Positions 6,051-14,109 of a DNA stretch of 16,145 nt are shown in pieces; position 1 is the stretch's first letter; every line of letters begins with the position of its first letter. The stretch comes from DATLFQ01 sp035540915. Its GTDB lineage: Bacteria > Actinomycetota > Acidimicrobiia > Acidimicrobiales > GCA-2861595. Location of the stretch: NCBI GenBank assembly GCA_035540915.1, contig DATLFQ010000218.1:1-16145 (forward strand). The letters run 5' to 3'. The position numbers and the translations under genes were made by a program. The notes below the pieces were generated by a model, which worked only from the letters and a program-made list of their open reading frames with translations, was not told the origin of the DNA and ran no database searches.

Positions 6051-8423
6051 ATGCGGGTGCCCCTGTCCTGGCTGCGCGAGTTCGCTCCGTTCGACCTCGA
6101 CCCGGTGACGCTGGGGCAGACCTTCGACGACCTCGGCATGGTGGTCGAGGCCATGGAACGGGTGGGCGACGGCCTCGACGGCGTCGTCGTGGCCCGTGTG
6201 CTGGAGGTCGTCGCCCACCCCGGTGCCGACCGGGTCCGCCTGGCCCGGGTGGACGCCGGCGACGGGCAGCCCCGCCAGATCGTCTGCGGCGCACCGAACG
6301 TGGCCGCCGGCCAGCTGGTGCCCCTGGCCACCATCGGCACCGTGCTGCCCGGCGGCCTGGAGATCGCCCGGCGCAAGGTCCGGGGCGAGTGGTCGGAAGG
6401 CATGATCTGCTCGCCGGTGGAGCTGGGCCTGGGCGACGACGCCGACGGGATCATGGTCCTGCCCGAGGGGCCCGGGCCGGGGACGCCGCTGGTCGAGGCG
6501 CTGGGCGGCGCCGACGTCGTCTACGACCTGGCCATCGAGGCCAACCGCCCCGACGCCCTGTCGGTGGCCGGCATCGCCCGGGACGCAGCGGCCCGCCTCG
6601 GCCTGCCGTTCGCACTGCCGGAGGCCGACCCGTGCACCGGCCCGGGCGCCGCGGCCGATCTGGCCAGCGTGCGCGTCGAGTCGCCGGATCTGTGCCCGCG
6701 CTTCACCGCCCGAGTGATAACCGACGTCGTCGTGGGGCCGTCGCCGGAATGGATGGCCCGGCGGCTGACCCTGGCCGGCATGCGGCCCATCGCCAACGTG
6801 GTCGACGCGTCGAACTACGTGATGCTCGAGCTGGGCCAGCCCACCCACCCCTACGACCTCGACCGGCTGCCCGGCCGCGGCCTGCTCGTCCGCCGGGCCG
6901 CCCGCGGCGAGGTGCTCGTGACCCTCGACGGTGTCGAGCGCCGGCTGGGCGACGGCGACGACTGCCTGATCTGCGACGCCACCGGCGTGCCGGTGGGCAT
7001 CGGCGGGATCATGGGAGGCGCCTCGTCGGAGATCTCGCCGGCCACGTCCACCGTCCTGTTGGAAGCGGCCTACTTCACGCCCATGGCCATCGCGCGGACG
7101 GCCAAGCGACTCGGCCTGCGGACCGAGGCATCGGCCCGCTTCGAGCGCGGGTGCGACCCGCTCGGCATCGAGCGGGCGACGGCCCGCCTCTGCGGCTTGC
7201 TCGGCACCGGCATCGTCGCCGGCGGGCAGGTCGACGTGTCGCACCTGCCGCCGGTCACGGCGCCCATCCGGGTCCGCACCGACCGGGTCAACGCCCTGCT
7301 GGGCACCGACCTGGGCGACGACGACGTCCGCAGGTACCTGGCCCCGATCGGCTTCAACACGGTCGCCGCCGGTGCCGGGCGCACCGACGTGATGCCACCG
7401 AGCTTCCGGCCCGACGCCACCGCGGAGATCGACGTGGTGGAGGAGGTCGCCCGCCACCACGGCTACAGCCGGATCCCACGGGCCCGGCCGACCAGCCCGT
7501 TCGTGGGCCGCCTGACGCCGTACCAGCAGGCCCGCCGCGAGCTGCGCCAGGTCCTGGTCGGCCTCGGGGTGAGCGAGGCGGTGACCAGCCCCCTCCTGGG
7601 GCCGGGCGACCACCGGCGCGCGGGAATCGACGGCGAGGCCGAGGGCGCGGCGATCGTCGCCGTGGACCCGCTGGCCCGGGAGGAGTCGGTGCTGCGCACC
7701 TCCTTGCGGCCCGGCCTGTTGGCGGCGCTGGCCTACAACGCGTCGCACCGGAATCCGGACGTCTCGCTGTTCGAGGTGGGCCACGTGTTCCGGGTGCCGC
7801 CGGATATCGAGCGCGGCCGGCTGCCCGACGAGCGCGAGATCCTCGGCGTGGCCCTCGGGGGCGGTGACGGCGCGCCGGCTGCGGCCCGGGCCCTCGGGAC
7901 CGTGCTGGAGGCCTTCCGCCGCAGCGACATCTGCACCCACTCGTCCCCCGTGACCGGTCTGCACCCCACCAGGTCGGCCGAGCTGCGCGCCGGCGGTGCG
8001 GTGATCGGAGTGGTCGGCGAGGTCGACCCGGCGGTCGCCCTGGGAATCGGTCTCGACGGCCGGGTCGGCTGGCTCGAGCTGGACCTGCGCCAGGTCCTTC
8101 CGGCGGAGCGGGTCTACCCGCAGGCCCGGGCGGTCAGCCGCCACCCCTCCAGCGACATCGACTTGGCATTCGTCGTCCCCGACGGCGTGCCCGCCGACGA
8201 AGCGGCGGCGACGGTGCGCCGGGCCGCCGGTGACCTGCTGGTCGACCTCGCGCTGTTCGACGTCTACCGCGACGACCGGCTCGGGCGGGGCCGCCGCAGC
8301 CTGGCGTGGCGGCTGCGCCTGCAGGCGGCCGACCGGACCCTCACCGACGCCGACGTGGCCGATGTGCGCGCCCGTGTCATCGGTGCGGTCCAGACCGCCC
8401 ACGGCGCCGAACTGCGCGCGTAG
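6051..8423 (+). CDS. pheT: phenylalanyl-tRNA synthetase beta subunit
   Basis: This is the large tRNA-binding and editing subunit partnering PheS. The 790-residue length is normal. The domain order is typical: a start (MRVPLSWLREF), an EMAP-II-like tRNA-binding domain at about 43-150 (VVVARVLEVVAHPGADRVRLARVDAG and RQIVCGAPNV), the B3/B4 editing module from about 210 to 365 (RPIANVVDASNYVMLELGQPTHPYDLD), the B5 domain at about 405-475, a degenerate catalytic-like core, and a C-terminal ferredoxin-fold anticodon-binding domain from about 695 (SRHPSSDIDLAFVVP to LTDADVADVRARVIGAV). No truncation is seen. The start is unambiguous because the MRVPLSWL opening is characteristic. Confidence 0.97.
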   Translation: MRVPLSWLREFAPFDLDPVTLGQTFDDLGMVVEAMERVGDGLDGVVVARVLEVVAHPGADRVRLARVDAGDGQPRQIVCGAPNVAAGQLVPLATIGTVLPGGLEIARRKVRGEWSEGMICSPVELGLGDDADGIMVLPEGPGPGTPLVEALGGADVVYDLAIEANRPDALSVAGIARDAAARLGLPFALPEADPCTGPGAAADLASVRVESPDLCPRFTARVITDVVVGPSPEWMARRLTLAGMRPIANVVDASNYVMLELGQPTHPYDLDRLPGRGLLVRRAARGEVLVTLDGVERRLGDGDDCLICDATGVPVGIGGIMGGASSEISPATSTVLLEAAYFTPMAIARTAKRLGLRTEASARFERGCDPLGIERATARLCGLLGTGIVAGGQVDVSHLPPVTAPIRVRTDRVNALLGTDLGDDDVRRYLAPIGFNTVAAGAGRTDVMPPSFRPDATAEIDVVEEVARHHGYSRIPRARPTSPFVGRLTPYQQARRELRQVLVGLGVSEAVTSPLLGPGDHRRAGIDGEAEGAAIVAVDPLAREESVLRTSLRPGLLAALAYNASHRNPDVSLFEVGHVFRVPPDIERGRLPDEREILGVALGGGDGAPAAARALGTVLEAFRRSDICTHSSPVTGLHPTRSAELRAGGAVIGVVGEVDPAVALGIGLDGRVGWLELDLRQVLPAERVYPQARAVSRHPSSDIDLAFVVPDGVPADEAAATVRRAAGDLLVDLALFDVYRDDRLGRGRRSLAWRLRLQAADRTLTDADVADVRARVIGAVQTAHGAELRA

Positions 8424-8494
8424 GTGACCGGAAACCGCCCCTGTCGCCCACGCGGTTCGCAGCGTCGCATATGCACTCGGCTGTATAGTGGCGT
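8424..8494 (+). promoter_or_regulatory. arg operon promoter with candidate ARG box
   Basis: The -10 element TATAGT at 8484-8489 is five bases from the argC GTG at 8495, with no Shine-Dalgarno, indicating a leaderless transcript. Just upstream is the palindrome GCATATGC at 8467-8474, and GTATA follows at 8483-8487. These AT-richer blocks stand out in GC-rich DNA and resemble the TGCAT-type half-sites of actinobacterial ARG boxes, where ArgR with arginine would block the promoter. AACCGC at 8433-8438 and GCGGTT at 8452-8457 form an inverted repeat that may be the pheT terminator. No clear -35 is seen. The -10 call is fairly good; the operator is inferred. Confidence 0.5.
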
Positions 8495-9502
8495 GTGGCC
8501 AAGGTCGGCATCTTCGGGGCGTCGGGGTTCACCGGCGCCGAACTCCTGCGGCTGTGCGCCGCGCATCCCGACCTCGAGGTGGTGCTGGCCACCGGCGCGT
8601 CGAAGGTCGGCACCGCGGCCGCCGAGCTGTACCCGAGCCTGGCCGCCGCCTATCCGGGCCTGGTCTTCGCCGAGGGCGACCCGGCGGCGGCCGACGGCCT
8701 CGACCTGGTGTTCCTGGCCCTGCCCCATGGCGCGTCCCAGCACCTGGTCCCCGAGCTGGCGCCCCGCGTCGGGCACGTGGTCGACCTGGCCGCCGACTTC
8801 CGACTGAAGGACCCCACCGCCTATCCCGCCTGGTACGGCGAGGCCCACGCCGACCCGGCGCGGCTGGCCGCCTTCGCCTACGGCCTGCCCGAGCTGTTCC
8901 GGGACGACCTGGCCGGTGCGCCGCTGGTCGCCGCCCCGGGGTGTTACGTCACGGCCGCCGCACTTGCCATCGCCCCGCTGGTGCGGGCCGGGGCCATCGA
9001 ACCGACGGGCGTCATCGTCGACGCCGCCAGCGGCGTCTCCGGTGCCGGGCGGGCTCTGAAGGACGCGACCGCCTACGCCACGGCCGACGAGGACTTCACC
9101 GCCTACGGCCTGCTGCACCACCGGCACACGCCCGAGATCGAGCAGGCCACCGGCGCCCAGGTCCTCTTCACGCCCCACCTCGCCCCCATGACCCGGGGGA
9201 TCCTGGCCACCTGCTACGCCCGGCCGCTCGGCGACCCCGATCCGCTGGCGCTCCTGGCCGAGTTCTACCGGGACGAGCCGTTCGTGGTCGTGGGGGAGCG
9301 GCCGCCGTCGACCAAGGCGACCCGCGGCTCCAACTGCGCCCACCTGACGGCCCGGCGCGACGAGCGCACCGGCTGGGTCGTCGTCCTGTCGGCGCTCGAC
9401 AACCTGATGAAGGGCGCGTCCGGCCAGGCCGTGCAGTGCGCCAACCTGGCTCTCGGGCTGGACGAGACGGCCGGCCTGCCGCTGGCCGGCCTGTACCCGT
9501 GA
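8495..9502 (+). CDS. argC: N-acetyl-gamma-glutamyl-phosphate reductase
   Basis: ArgC reduces N-acetylglutamyl-5-phosphate to the semialdehyde with NADPH, the third step to ornithine. The 335 residues show the Rossmann glycine motif GASGFTGAELLRL (8-20), the segment LALPHGAS, and the active-site cysteine C150 in AAPGCYVTAAAL. The conserved HHRHTPEI is at about 208-215, and the C-terminal half includes the HLAPMTRGILATCYA segment. GTG 8495 gives the standard MAKVGIFGASGFTG N-terminus. Its TGA overlaps the argJ GTG by four bases (GTGA), pointing to translational coupling at the head of the arg operon. Confidence 0.97.
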   Translation: MAKVGIFGASGFTGAELLRLCAAHPDLEVVLATGASKVGTAAAELYPSLAAAYPGLVFAEGDPAAADGLDLVFLALPHGASQHLVPELAPRVGHVVDLAADFRLKDPTAYPAWYGEAHADPARLAAFAYGLPELFRDDLAGAPLVAAPGCYVTAAALAIAPLVRAGAIEPTGVIVDAASGVSGAGRALKDATAYATADEDFTAYGLLHHRHTPEIEQATGAQVLFTPHLAPMTRGILATCYARPLGDPDPLALLAEFYRDEPFVVVGERPPSTKATRGSNCAHLTARRDERTGWVVVLSALDNLMKGASGQAVQCANLALGLDETAGLPLAGLYP

Positions 9503-10662
9503 GCGTCACCGCGCCGCAGGGATTCGTGGCCGCCGGGGTGGCGAGCGGCATCAAGCCACCCGGCCGGCTCGACCTGGCGCTGGTCGCCACCGAGGACGGG
9601 AGAGCCGTGCCGGCCGCGGCCGTGTTCACGGTCAACCGGGCCACGGCGGCGCCGGTGCAGGTCAGCCGCCGCCACCTGGCCGCCACCGGCGGCCGGGCGG
9701 CCGCGGTCGTGCTCAACAGCGGGAACGCCAACGCGGCGACCGGCCGTGCCGGGGTCGAGGTGGCCACCGCCGCCTGCGCGCTGGTGGCCGAGGGGCTCGG
9801 CTGCGGGACCGAGGAGGTGCTCGTCTGCTCGACCGGACTCATCGGCATCCCCCTGGCCCTCGACGCGTTCACTGCCGGCGTGCCGGCGGCCCTGGCGGCC
9901 CGTTCCCGCCAGGGAGGGCCCGACGCCGCCACGGCCATCATGACCACCGACACCGTCGCCAAGCAGGTGGTCGTCCGAGCCCCCGGCTTCACCGTGGGCG
10001 GCATGGCCAAGGGGGCGGCCATGCTGGCGCCCCACATGGCGACGATGCTGGCCGTCCTGACCACCGACGCCGCGGTCGCGGCCGCCGAGCTGCAGGCCGC
10101 GCTCACGGCGGCCGTCGCCGCCTCGTTCGACACCATCACCGTCGACGGTGCCACCTCCACCAACGACACCGTGATCGTGCTGGCCGGCGGGGCCGCCGGC
10201 CCGACCGACGGTGCCGCCTTCGCCGCCGCCCTGGCCGAGGCGTGCGCCAGTTTGGCCCACCAGATGGTGGCCGACGCCGAGGGGGCCACCAAGCTGGTCC
10301 GGGTGGAGGTGACCGGCGCCGCCTCCGACGCCGAGGCCGCCCGCGCCGCCCGCAAGGTGGCCGAGAGCCAGCTGGTGAAGTGCTCGTTCTACGGCGAGGA
10401 CCCCTACTGGGGCCGGGTCGTCAGCGAGCTGGGCTCGGCCGGCGTCGCCTTCGAGCTGGACCGCGTGGCCGTCTCCTACGGCGGCGTGGTGGTCTGCCGC
10501 GACGGCGAGGCGTGCGAGCACGACCCGGCGGCCGTCGCCCGGCACCTGGCCCGGCGCCAGGTGACCGTCGGCGCCGACCTCGGCCTGGGCCCCGGTGCCG
10601 CGGTGATCACCACCGCCGACCTCACCCCGGGCTACATCGACGAGAACATGCGCACATCGTGA
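9499..10662 (+). CDS. argJ: glutamate N-acetyltransferase / amino-acid acetyltransferase
   Basis: ArgJ (ornithine acetyltransferase family) moves the acetyl group from N-acetylornithine to glutamate. Bifunctional members can also use acetyl-CoA. The 387-residue precursor should self-cleave between A181 and T182 in KGAAMLAPHMATMLAVLTTD, freeing Thr182 as the nucleophile. Other family segments include VLNSGNANAATG (71-82), STGLIGIPL (111-119) and DGATSTNDT. GTG 9499 overlaps the argC stop (GTGA) and gives MSVTAPQGFVAAGVASGIK, a typical N-terminus. With ArgJ present the pathway is cyclic. Whether it also does the first acetylation cannot be read from sequence. Confidence 0.96.
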   Translation: MSVTAPQGFVAAGVASGIKPPGRLDLALVATEDGRAVPAAAVFTVNRATAAPVQVSRRHLAATGGRAAAVVLNSGNANAATGRAGVEVATAACALVAEGLGCGTEEVLVCSTGLIGIPLALDAFTAGVPAALAARSRQGGPDAATAIMTTDTVAKQVVVRAPGFTVGGMAKGAAMLAPHMATMLAVLTTDAAVAAAELQAALTAAVAASFDTITVDGATSTNDTVIVLAGGAAGPTDGAAFAAALAEACASLAHQMVADAEGATKLVRVEVTGAASDAEAARAARKVAESQLVKCSFYGEDPYWGRVVSELGSAGVAFELDRVAVSYGGVVVCRDGEACEHDPAAVARHLARRQVTVGADLGLGPGAAVITTADLTPGYIDENMRTS

Positions 10663-10672
10663 GCGCGGGATC

Positions 10673-11527
10673 GTGACACCGGCCGAGAAGGCGGCGGTGC
10701 TGGCCGACTCCCTTCCCTACATCCGCCGCTTCCGGGGCCGGGTTGTGGTGGTGAAGTACGGCGGGAACGCGCTGGGTGGGTCCGACGACGGCGGCCTGGC
10801 CGGCTTCGCGCAGGACGTGGCGCTCATGCACTCGGTCGGCATGCGGCCGGTGGTCGTCCACGGCGGCGGTCCCCAGATCGGCGCCCTGATGGCCCGCCTC
10901 GGCAAGGTGCCCGAGTTCCTCGACGGGCTGCGGGTGACCGACGCCGAGACCCTCGACATCGCCCGGATGGTGCTGGTCGGAAAGGTCAACCGCGACATCG
11001 TGGCGGCGATCAACGTCCACGGCCCGCTCGCCGTCGGACTGTCCGGGGAGGACGCCGGGTTCATCGTGGCCAGCGCCCGGTCGCCCGAACTCGGCTTCGT
11101 CGGCGACGTCGCCTCGGTCAACCCGGCCATCGTCGATCGCCTGCTGGCCGAGGACCTCGTCCCGGTGGTGGCCACCATCGGGTCGGACACCGCCGGCCAG
11201 GCGTACAACATCAACGCCGACACGGTGGCTGCGGCAGTGGCGGCTGCGCTCGGGTCGGAGAAGCTGGTGTACCTCACCGACGTCGAGGGCCTGCGGGCCG
11301 ACGCCGCCGACCCGGCCAGCCTGCTCAGCACGGTCACCGCCGAGGAGCTGGAGGCGATGATCGCCGACGGCCACGTGTCGGGCGGCATGATCCCCAAGGC
11401 CCGGTCGTGCGTGCACGCCGTCCGCAACGGGGTGGGCCGGGCGCACATCCTGGACGGCAGGCTGGCCCACGCACTCCTGCTGGAGGTCTTCACGCCCGAG
11501 GGCGTCGGCACCATGGTGACGCCGTGA
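10673..11527 (+). CDS. argB: acetylglutamate kinase
   Basis: ArgB phosphorylates N-acetylglutamate, the step often feedback-inhibited by arginine. The 284 residues belong to the amino acid kinase fold: VVVKYGGNALGG (24-35) binds phosphate, VVVHGGGPQI (60-69) binds substrate, and NINADTVAAAVAAALGSEKLVYLTDVEG is the conserved nucleotide-side region. The C-terminal ARSCVHAVRNGVGRAHILDGR is typical. An N-terminal stretch of about 20 residues (EKAAVLADSLPYIRRF) resembles the extra helix of arginine-sensitive hexameric enzymes, so arginine inhibition is likely by inference. GTG 10673 follows argJ after ten bases; the stop overlaps the argD GTG. Confidence 0.97.
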   Translation: MTPAEKAAVLADSLPYIRRFRGRVVVVKYGGNALGGSDDGGLAGFAQDVALMHSVGMRPVVVHGGGPQIGALMARLGKVPEFLDGLRVTDAETLDIARMVLVGKVNRDIVAAINVHGPLAVGLSGEDAGFIVASARSPELGFVGDVASVNPAIVDRLLAEDLVPVVATIGSDTAGQAYNINADTVAAAVAAALGSEKLVYLTDVEGLRADAADPASLLSTVTAEELEAMIADGHVSGGMIPKARSCVHAVRNGVGRAHILDGRLAHALLLEVFTPEGVGTMVTP

Positions 11528-12675
11528 GCCCGGGGGCGCTCATGGCGACCTACCCGCCCCCGCCGGTCACCTTCGTGCGGGGCGAGGGCTCGTGGCTGGA
11601 GGACGGCGACGGCCGCCGCTACCTCGACTTCGTCTCGGGCCTGGGGGTGACCTCGCTCGGCCACGCCCACCCGGCCGTGGCCGCCGCCGTTGCCGAGCAG
11701 GCCGGCCTGCTCCTCCACGTCTCCAACCTGTACGGCACCACGGTCGGCCCGGAGGTGGCGGCCACCCTGGATCGCCTGGTGGGCGGCCCTCCCGGCCAGG
11801 TCTTCTTCTGCAACTCCGGGGCGGAGGCCAACGAGGCGGCCATCAAGCTGGCCCGGAAGTGGGGCGGTCCCGGCCGGTTCGCAGTGGTGAGCGCCTACGG
11901 ATCGTTCCACGGCCGCACGCTGGCCACCCTGCACGCCACCGGCCAGCCCCAGAAGCACGAGCCGTTCCAGCCGCTGCCCGAGGGCTTCCGCCACGTGGCC
12001 TGGCGCGACGCCGGCGCGCTCGCCGCTGCCCTGGCGCCCGAGGTGGCCGCCGTGCTGCTGGAGCCGGTCCAGGGCGAGGGCGGCGTCCACCCGGCCGACG
12101 CCGCCTACTTCGCCGAGGTCCGCCGCCTGTGCGACGAGCGGGGCATCCTGTTCATGGTCGACGAGGTTCAGACCGGCCTGGGCCGCACCGGCCGCTGGTT
12201 CGGCTTCCAGCACTTCGGCGTCGAGCCCGACGTGGTCACCATGGCCAAGGCGCTCGGCAACGGCGTCCCGGTCGGCGCCTGCTGGGCCCGGTCCGACGTG
12301 GCCGCGGCGTTCGTGCCCGGCGACCACGCCACCACCTTCGGGGGCCAGCCGCTGGCCACCGCTGCGGCCCGGGCCGTGCTGGCCGTCATGGAGGCCGAGG
12401 ACGTCCCGGCCCGGGCCGCCGCCATCGGCGCCCGGCTTCGCCGTGCCCTGGCCGGGTTGGCGGGCGTGAAGTCGGTCCGGGGGCTCGGCCTGCTGCTGGC
12501 CGCGGAGCTGGGCGAGCCGGGCGCGGCCCCCGAGGTGGCCGCCCGGGCGCTGTCCGCCGGTCTCCTGGTCAACGCCGTCACGCCGTCCGCCCTGCGCCTG
12601 GCGCCGTCCCTGCTGGTGTCGGACGCCGAGGTCGACCAGGCGGTGGCGATCCTGGCCGAGGTCGTGGTCCGATGA
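11524..12675 (+). CDS. argD: acetylornithine aminotransferase
   Basis: ArgD is a PLP-dependent class III aminotransferase converting N-acetylglutamate semialdehyde to N-acetylornithine, and may also act in lysine synthesis. With the GTG start it has 383 residues. It shows FCNSGAEANEAAIKLAR (95-111), FHGRTLATLHATGQ, MVDEVQTGLGRTG (211-223, with D213 contacting the PLP ring) and MAKALGNGVPVGA with Schiff-base lysine K242. GTG 11524 overlaps argB by four bases. ATG 11542, after a GGGGGCG stretch, would give MATYPPPPVTFVRGEG and is a real alternative start. The stop overlaps argF (ATGA). Confidence 0.96.
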   Translation: MSPGALMATYPPPPVTFVRGEGSWLEDGDGRRYLDFVSGLGVTSLGHAHPAVAAAVAEQAGLLLHVSNLYGTTVGPEVAATLDRLVGGPPGQVFFCNSGAEANEAAIKLARKWGGPGRFAVVSAYGSFHGRTLATLHATGQPQKHEPFQPLPEGFRHVAWRDAGALAAALAPEVAAVLLEPVQGEGGVHPADAAYFAEVRRLCDERGILFMVDEVQTGLGRTGRWFGFQHFGVEPDVVTMAKALGNGVPVGACWARSDVAAAFVPGDHATTFGGQPLATAAARAVLAVMEAEDVPARAAAIGARLRRALAGLAGVKSVRGLGLLLAAELGEPGAAPEVAARALSAGLLVNAVTPSALRLAPSLLVSDAEVDQAVAILAEVVVR

Positions 12676-13589
12676 GCCGCGCCGTGCGCCACTTCCTGGA
12701 GATCGACGACCTGGCGCCGGCCGAACTGGCCGAGGTGCTGGACCTGGCCGAGCGGCCCGACCCGCCCGAGGTGCTGGCCGGCCGGGGCGTGGCGCTGGTC
12801 TTCGAGAAGCCGTCGTTGCGCACCCGCAACGCCACCGAGATGGCAGTGGTGCAGCTCGGCGGCCACCCCATCTCCTTGCGGGCCGACGAGGTGGGCCTGG
12901 ACGAGCGGGAGCCGGCGCCCGACGCGGCGCGCGCCCTCAGCCGCTATCACGCCGCCATCGGCGCCCGCGTCTTCGAGCACGCCCGGCTGGAGGCGATGGC
13001 GGCCGCCGCCGCCGTGCCGGTGCTCAACCTGCTGTCCGACCGCTCCCACCCGGCCCAGGCCCTGGCCGACCTGCTGACCCTCCGCCAGCAGTGGGGCTCG
13101 CTGGCCGGCCGCCGGGTGGCCTGGGTGGGCGACGCCAACAACGTGTGCCGGTCGCTGGTGCTGGGCGCCGCCCTCGCCGGCGTCGAGGTCCGGGTGGCGA
13201 CGCCGCCCGGCTTCGCCCTCGACGTCGCCACGCTCGACCGGGCGGCTGCGCTGGGCGGGCGCGTCGCCGTCACCACCCGTCCCGACGAGGCTGTCGAAGG
13301 AGCCGACGCGGTGGCCACCGACGTCTGGGCCTCGATGGGCCAAGAGGCCGAGGCGGCGGCCCGCCGCCGGTCCTTCGATGGGTTCGGCGTGGACGCCGCC
13401 CTGATGGCTCGCGCCGCGCCCGGAGCCGCCTTCCTGCACTGCCTGCCGGCCCACCGGGGCGAGGAGGTGGCCGCCGACGTGGTGGACGGTCCCCAGAGCG
13501 TGGTGTGGCAGCAGGCCGAGAACCGCATGCACGCCATGCGCGGCCTGCTGCTGTTCCTGTTCGCCGGCTCTGGCGAGGGCGGCGGCTGA
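12672..13589 (+). CDS. argF: ornithine carbamoyltransferase
   Basis: ArgF makes citrulline from ornithine and carbamoyl phosphate. The 305 residues have the carbamoyl-phosphate loop FEKPSLRTRNATEM (about 45-58), HPAQALADLLT, WVGDANNVCRSL, the mobile loop DVWASMGQEAE, and HCLPAHRGEEV with the catalytic cysteine. Two positions differ from the commonest OTC pattern: SLRTRN in place of STRTRV, and HPAQ in place of HPCQ. SxRTR keeps the phosphate-binding Ser and Arg residues, so activity is likely. The arg-operon position supports OTC over the acetyl- or succinyl-ornithine variants. ATG 12672 overlaps the argD stop as ATGA. Confidence 0.93.
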   Translation: MSRAVRHFLEIDDLAPAELAEVLDLAERPDPPEVLAGRGVALVFEKPSLRTRNATEMAVVQLGGHPISLRADEVGLDEREPAPDAARALSRYHAAIGARVFEHARLEAMAAAAAVPVLNLLSDRSHPAQALADLLTLRQQWGSLAGRRVAWVGDANNVCRSLVLGAALAGVEVRVATPPGFALDVATLDRAAALGGRVAVTTRPDEAVEGADAVATDVWASMGQEAEAAARRRSFDGFGVDAALMARAAPGAAFLHCLPAHRGEEVAADVVDGPQSVVWQQAENRMHAMRGLLLFLFAGSGEGGG

Positions 13590-13594
13590 CGTCG

Positions 13595-14059
13595 ATGGCC
13601 AAGACCCAGCGCCAGCACCGGATCGTGCAGATCCTCGGCGCCCGGCCGGTGTCCAGCCAGGCCGAGCTGGTCGAGTTGCTGGCTGCCGCCGGCGTCGCCG
13701 CCACGCAGGCCACCGTGTCGCGCGACCTGGAGGAGCTGGGCGCCGTGAAGGTGCGGGTGCCCGGCGGTGGGGCGGCCTACGCGTTGCCCGAGGTCGCCCG
13801 CGACGCCCGGGGGCCGGAGGACCACCTCCGCCGGGTGCTCGGCGACTGGGTGGTCGAGGTGGCCTCGTCGGCCAACCTGGTCGTGGTCCGCACGCCGCCC
13901 GGGTCGGCCCACGTGGTGGGCTCGGCCATCGACCGCTCGGGCCTCGACGGCGTGCTCGGCACCGTGGCCGGCGACGACACCGTCCTGGTGGTGGCCACCG
14001 AGCGCCCGGGGGGCGCCGCCCTGGCCCGCCGCCTGGCCGCCCTGGCCGGCCTGCGATAG
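13595..14059 (+). CDS. argR: arginine repressor
   Basis: ArgR is the hexameric arginine-sensing regulator that binds ARG boxes to repress biosynthesis. The 154 residues are normal length. The N-terminal winged helix is about 5-65, with VSSQAELVELLAAAGVAATQATVSRDLEELG carrying the recognition helix (TQATVSRDL). The C-terminal domain shows TPPGSAHVVGSAIDRSGLDGVLGTVAGDDTVLVV; GTVAGDDT (122-129) forms the arginine pocket and trimer contacts. ATG 13595 follows argF by five bases, with only a weak purine-rich site (GAGGGCGG) upstream. As last gene of the cluster it probably controls its own operon from the argC promoter. Confidence 0.96.
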   Translation: MAKTQRQHRIVQILGARPVSSQAELVELLAAAGVAATQATVSRDLEELGAVKVRVPGGGAAYALPEVARDARGPEDHLRRVLGDWVVEVASSANLVVVRTPPGSAHVVGSAIDRSGLDGVLGTVAGDDTVLVVATERPGGAALARRLAALAGLR

Positions 14060-14064
14060 CCGGA

Positions 14065-14096
14065 CCGGCCGGGGCCCCGCCGGCGTACTGCCGGGG
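14065..14096 (+). terminator. GC-rich hairpins after argR, possible terminator
   Basis: Two overlapping folds are possible just after the argR stop: CCGG (14065-14068) with CCGG (14080-14083) enclosing CGGGG/CCCCG, or CCGGC (14080-14084) with GCCGG (14090-14094) around GTACT, extended past a bulge. No T-run follows and the structure abuts the next promoter. It may end the arg operon, but GC-rich DNA folds like this by chance. Confidence 0.3.
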
Positions 14097-14097
14097 C

Positions 14098-14103
14098 TAG
14101 GGT
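14098..14103 (+). promoter_or_regulatory. candidate -10 of leaderless propeller gene
   Basis: TAGGGT (TANNNT) is six bases before GTG 14110, so transcription would start at the start codon. No Shine-Dalgarno is present in the 12 bases before the GTG. Together these suggest a leaderless message. Confidence 0.5.
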
Positions 14104-14109
14104 CGAACC

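Noticed and set aside
4316..6454. Long minus-strand open frame opposite padR and pheS (about 710 codons)
   Set aside because: It covers three well-supported plus-strand starts and genes, and has no recognisable domain.
5985..8402. Long minus-strand open frame opposite pheT (about 800 codons)
   Set aside because: Antisense to a complete pheT; the translation is low-complexity Gly/Arg/Asp/His/Val-rich with no family motif, as expected from GC-rich codon bias.
13561..14059. Extension of argR upstream to 13091 in the same frame
   Set aside because: It would overlap most of argF, whereas ATG 13595 gives the normal ArgR N-terminus and length.
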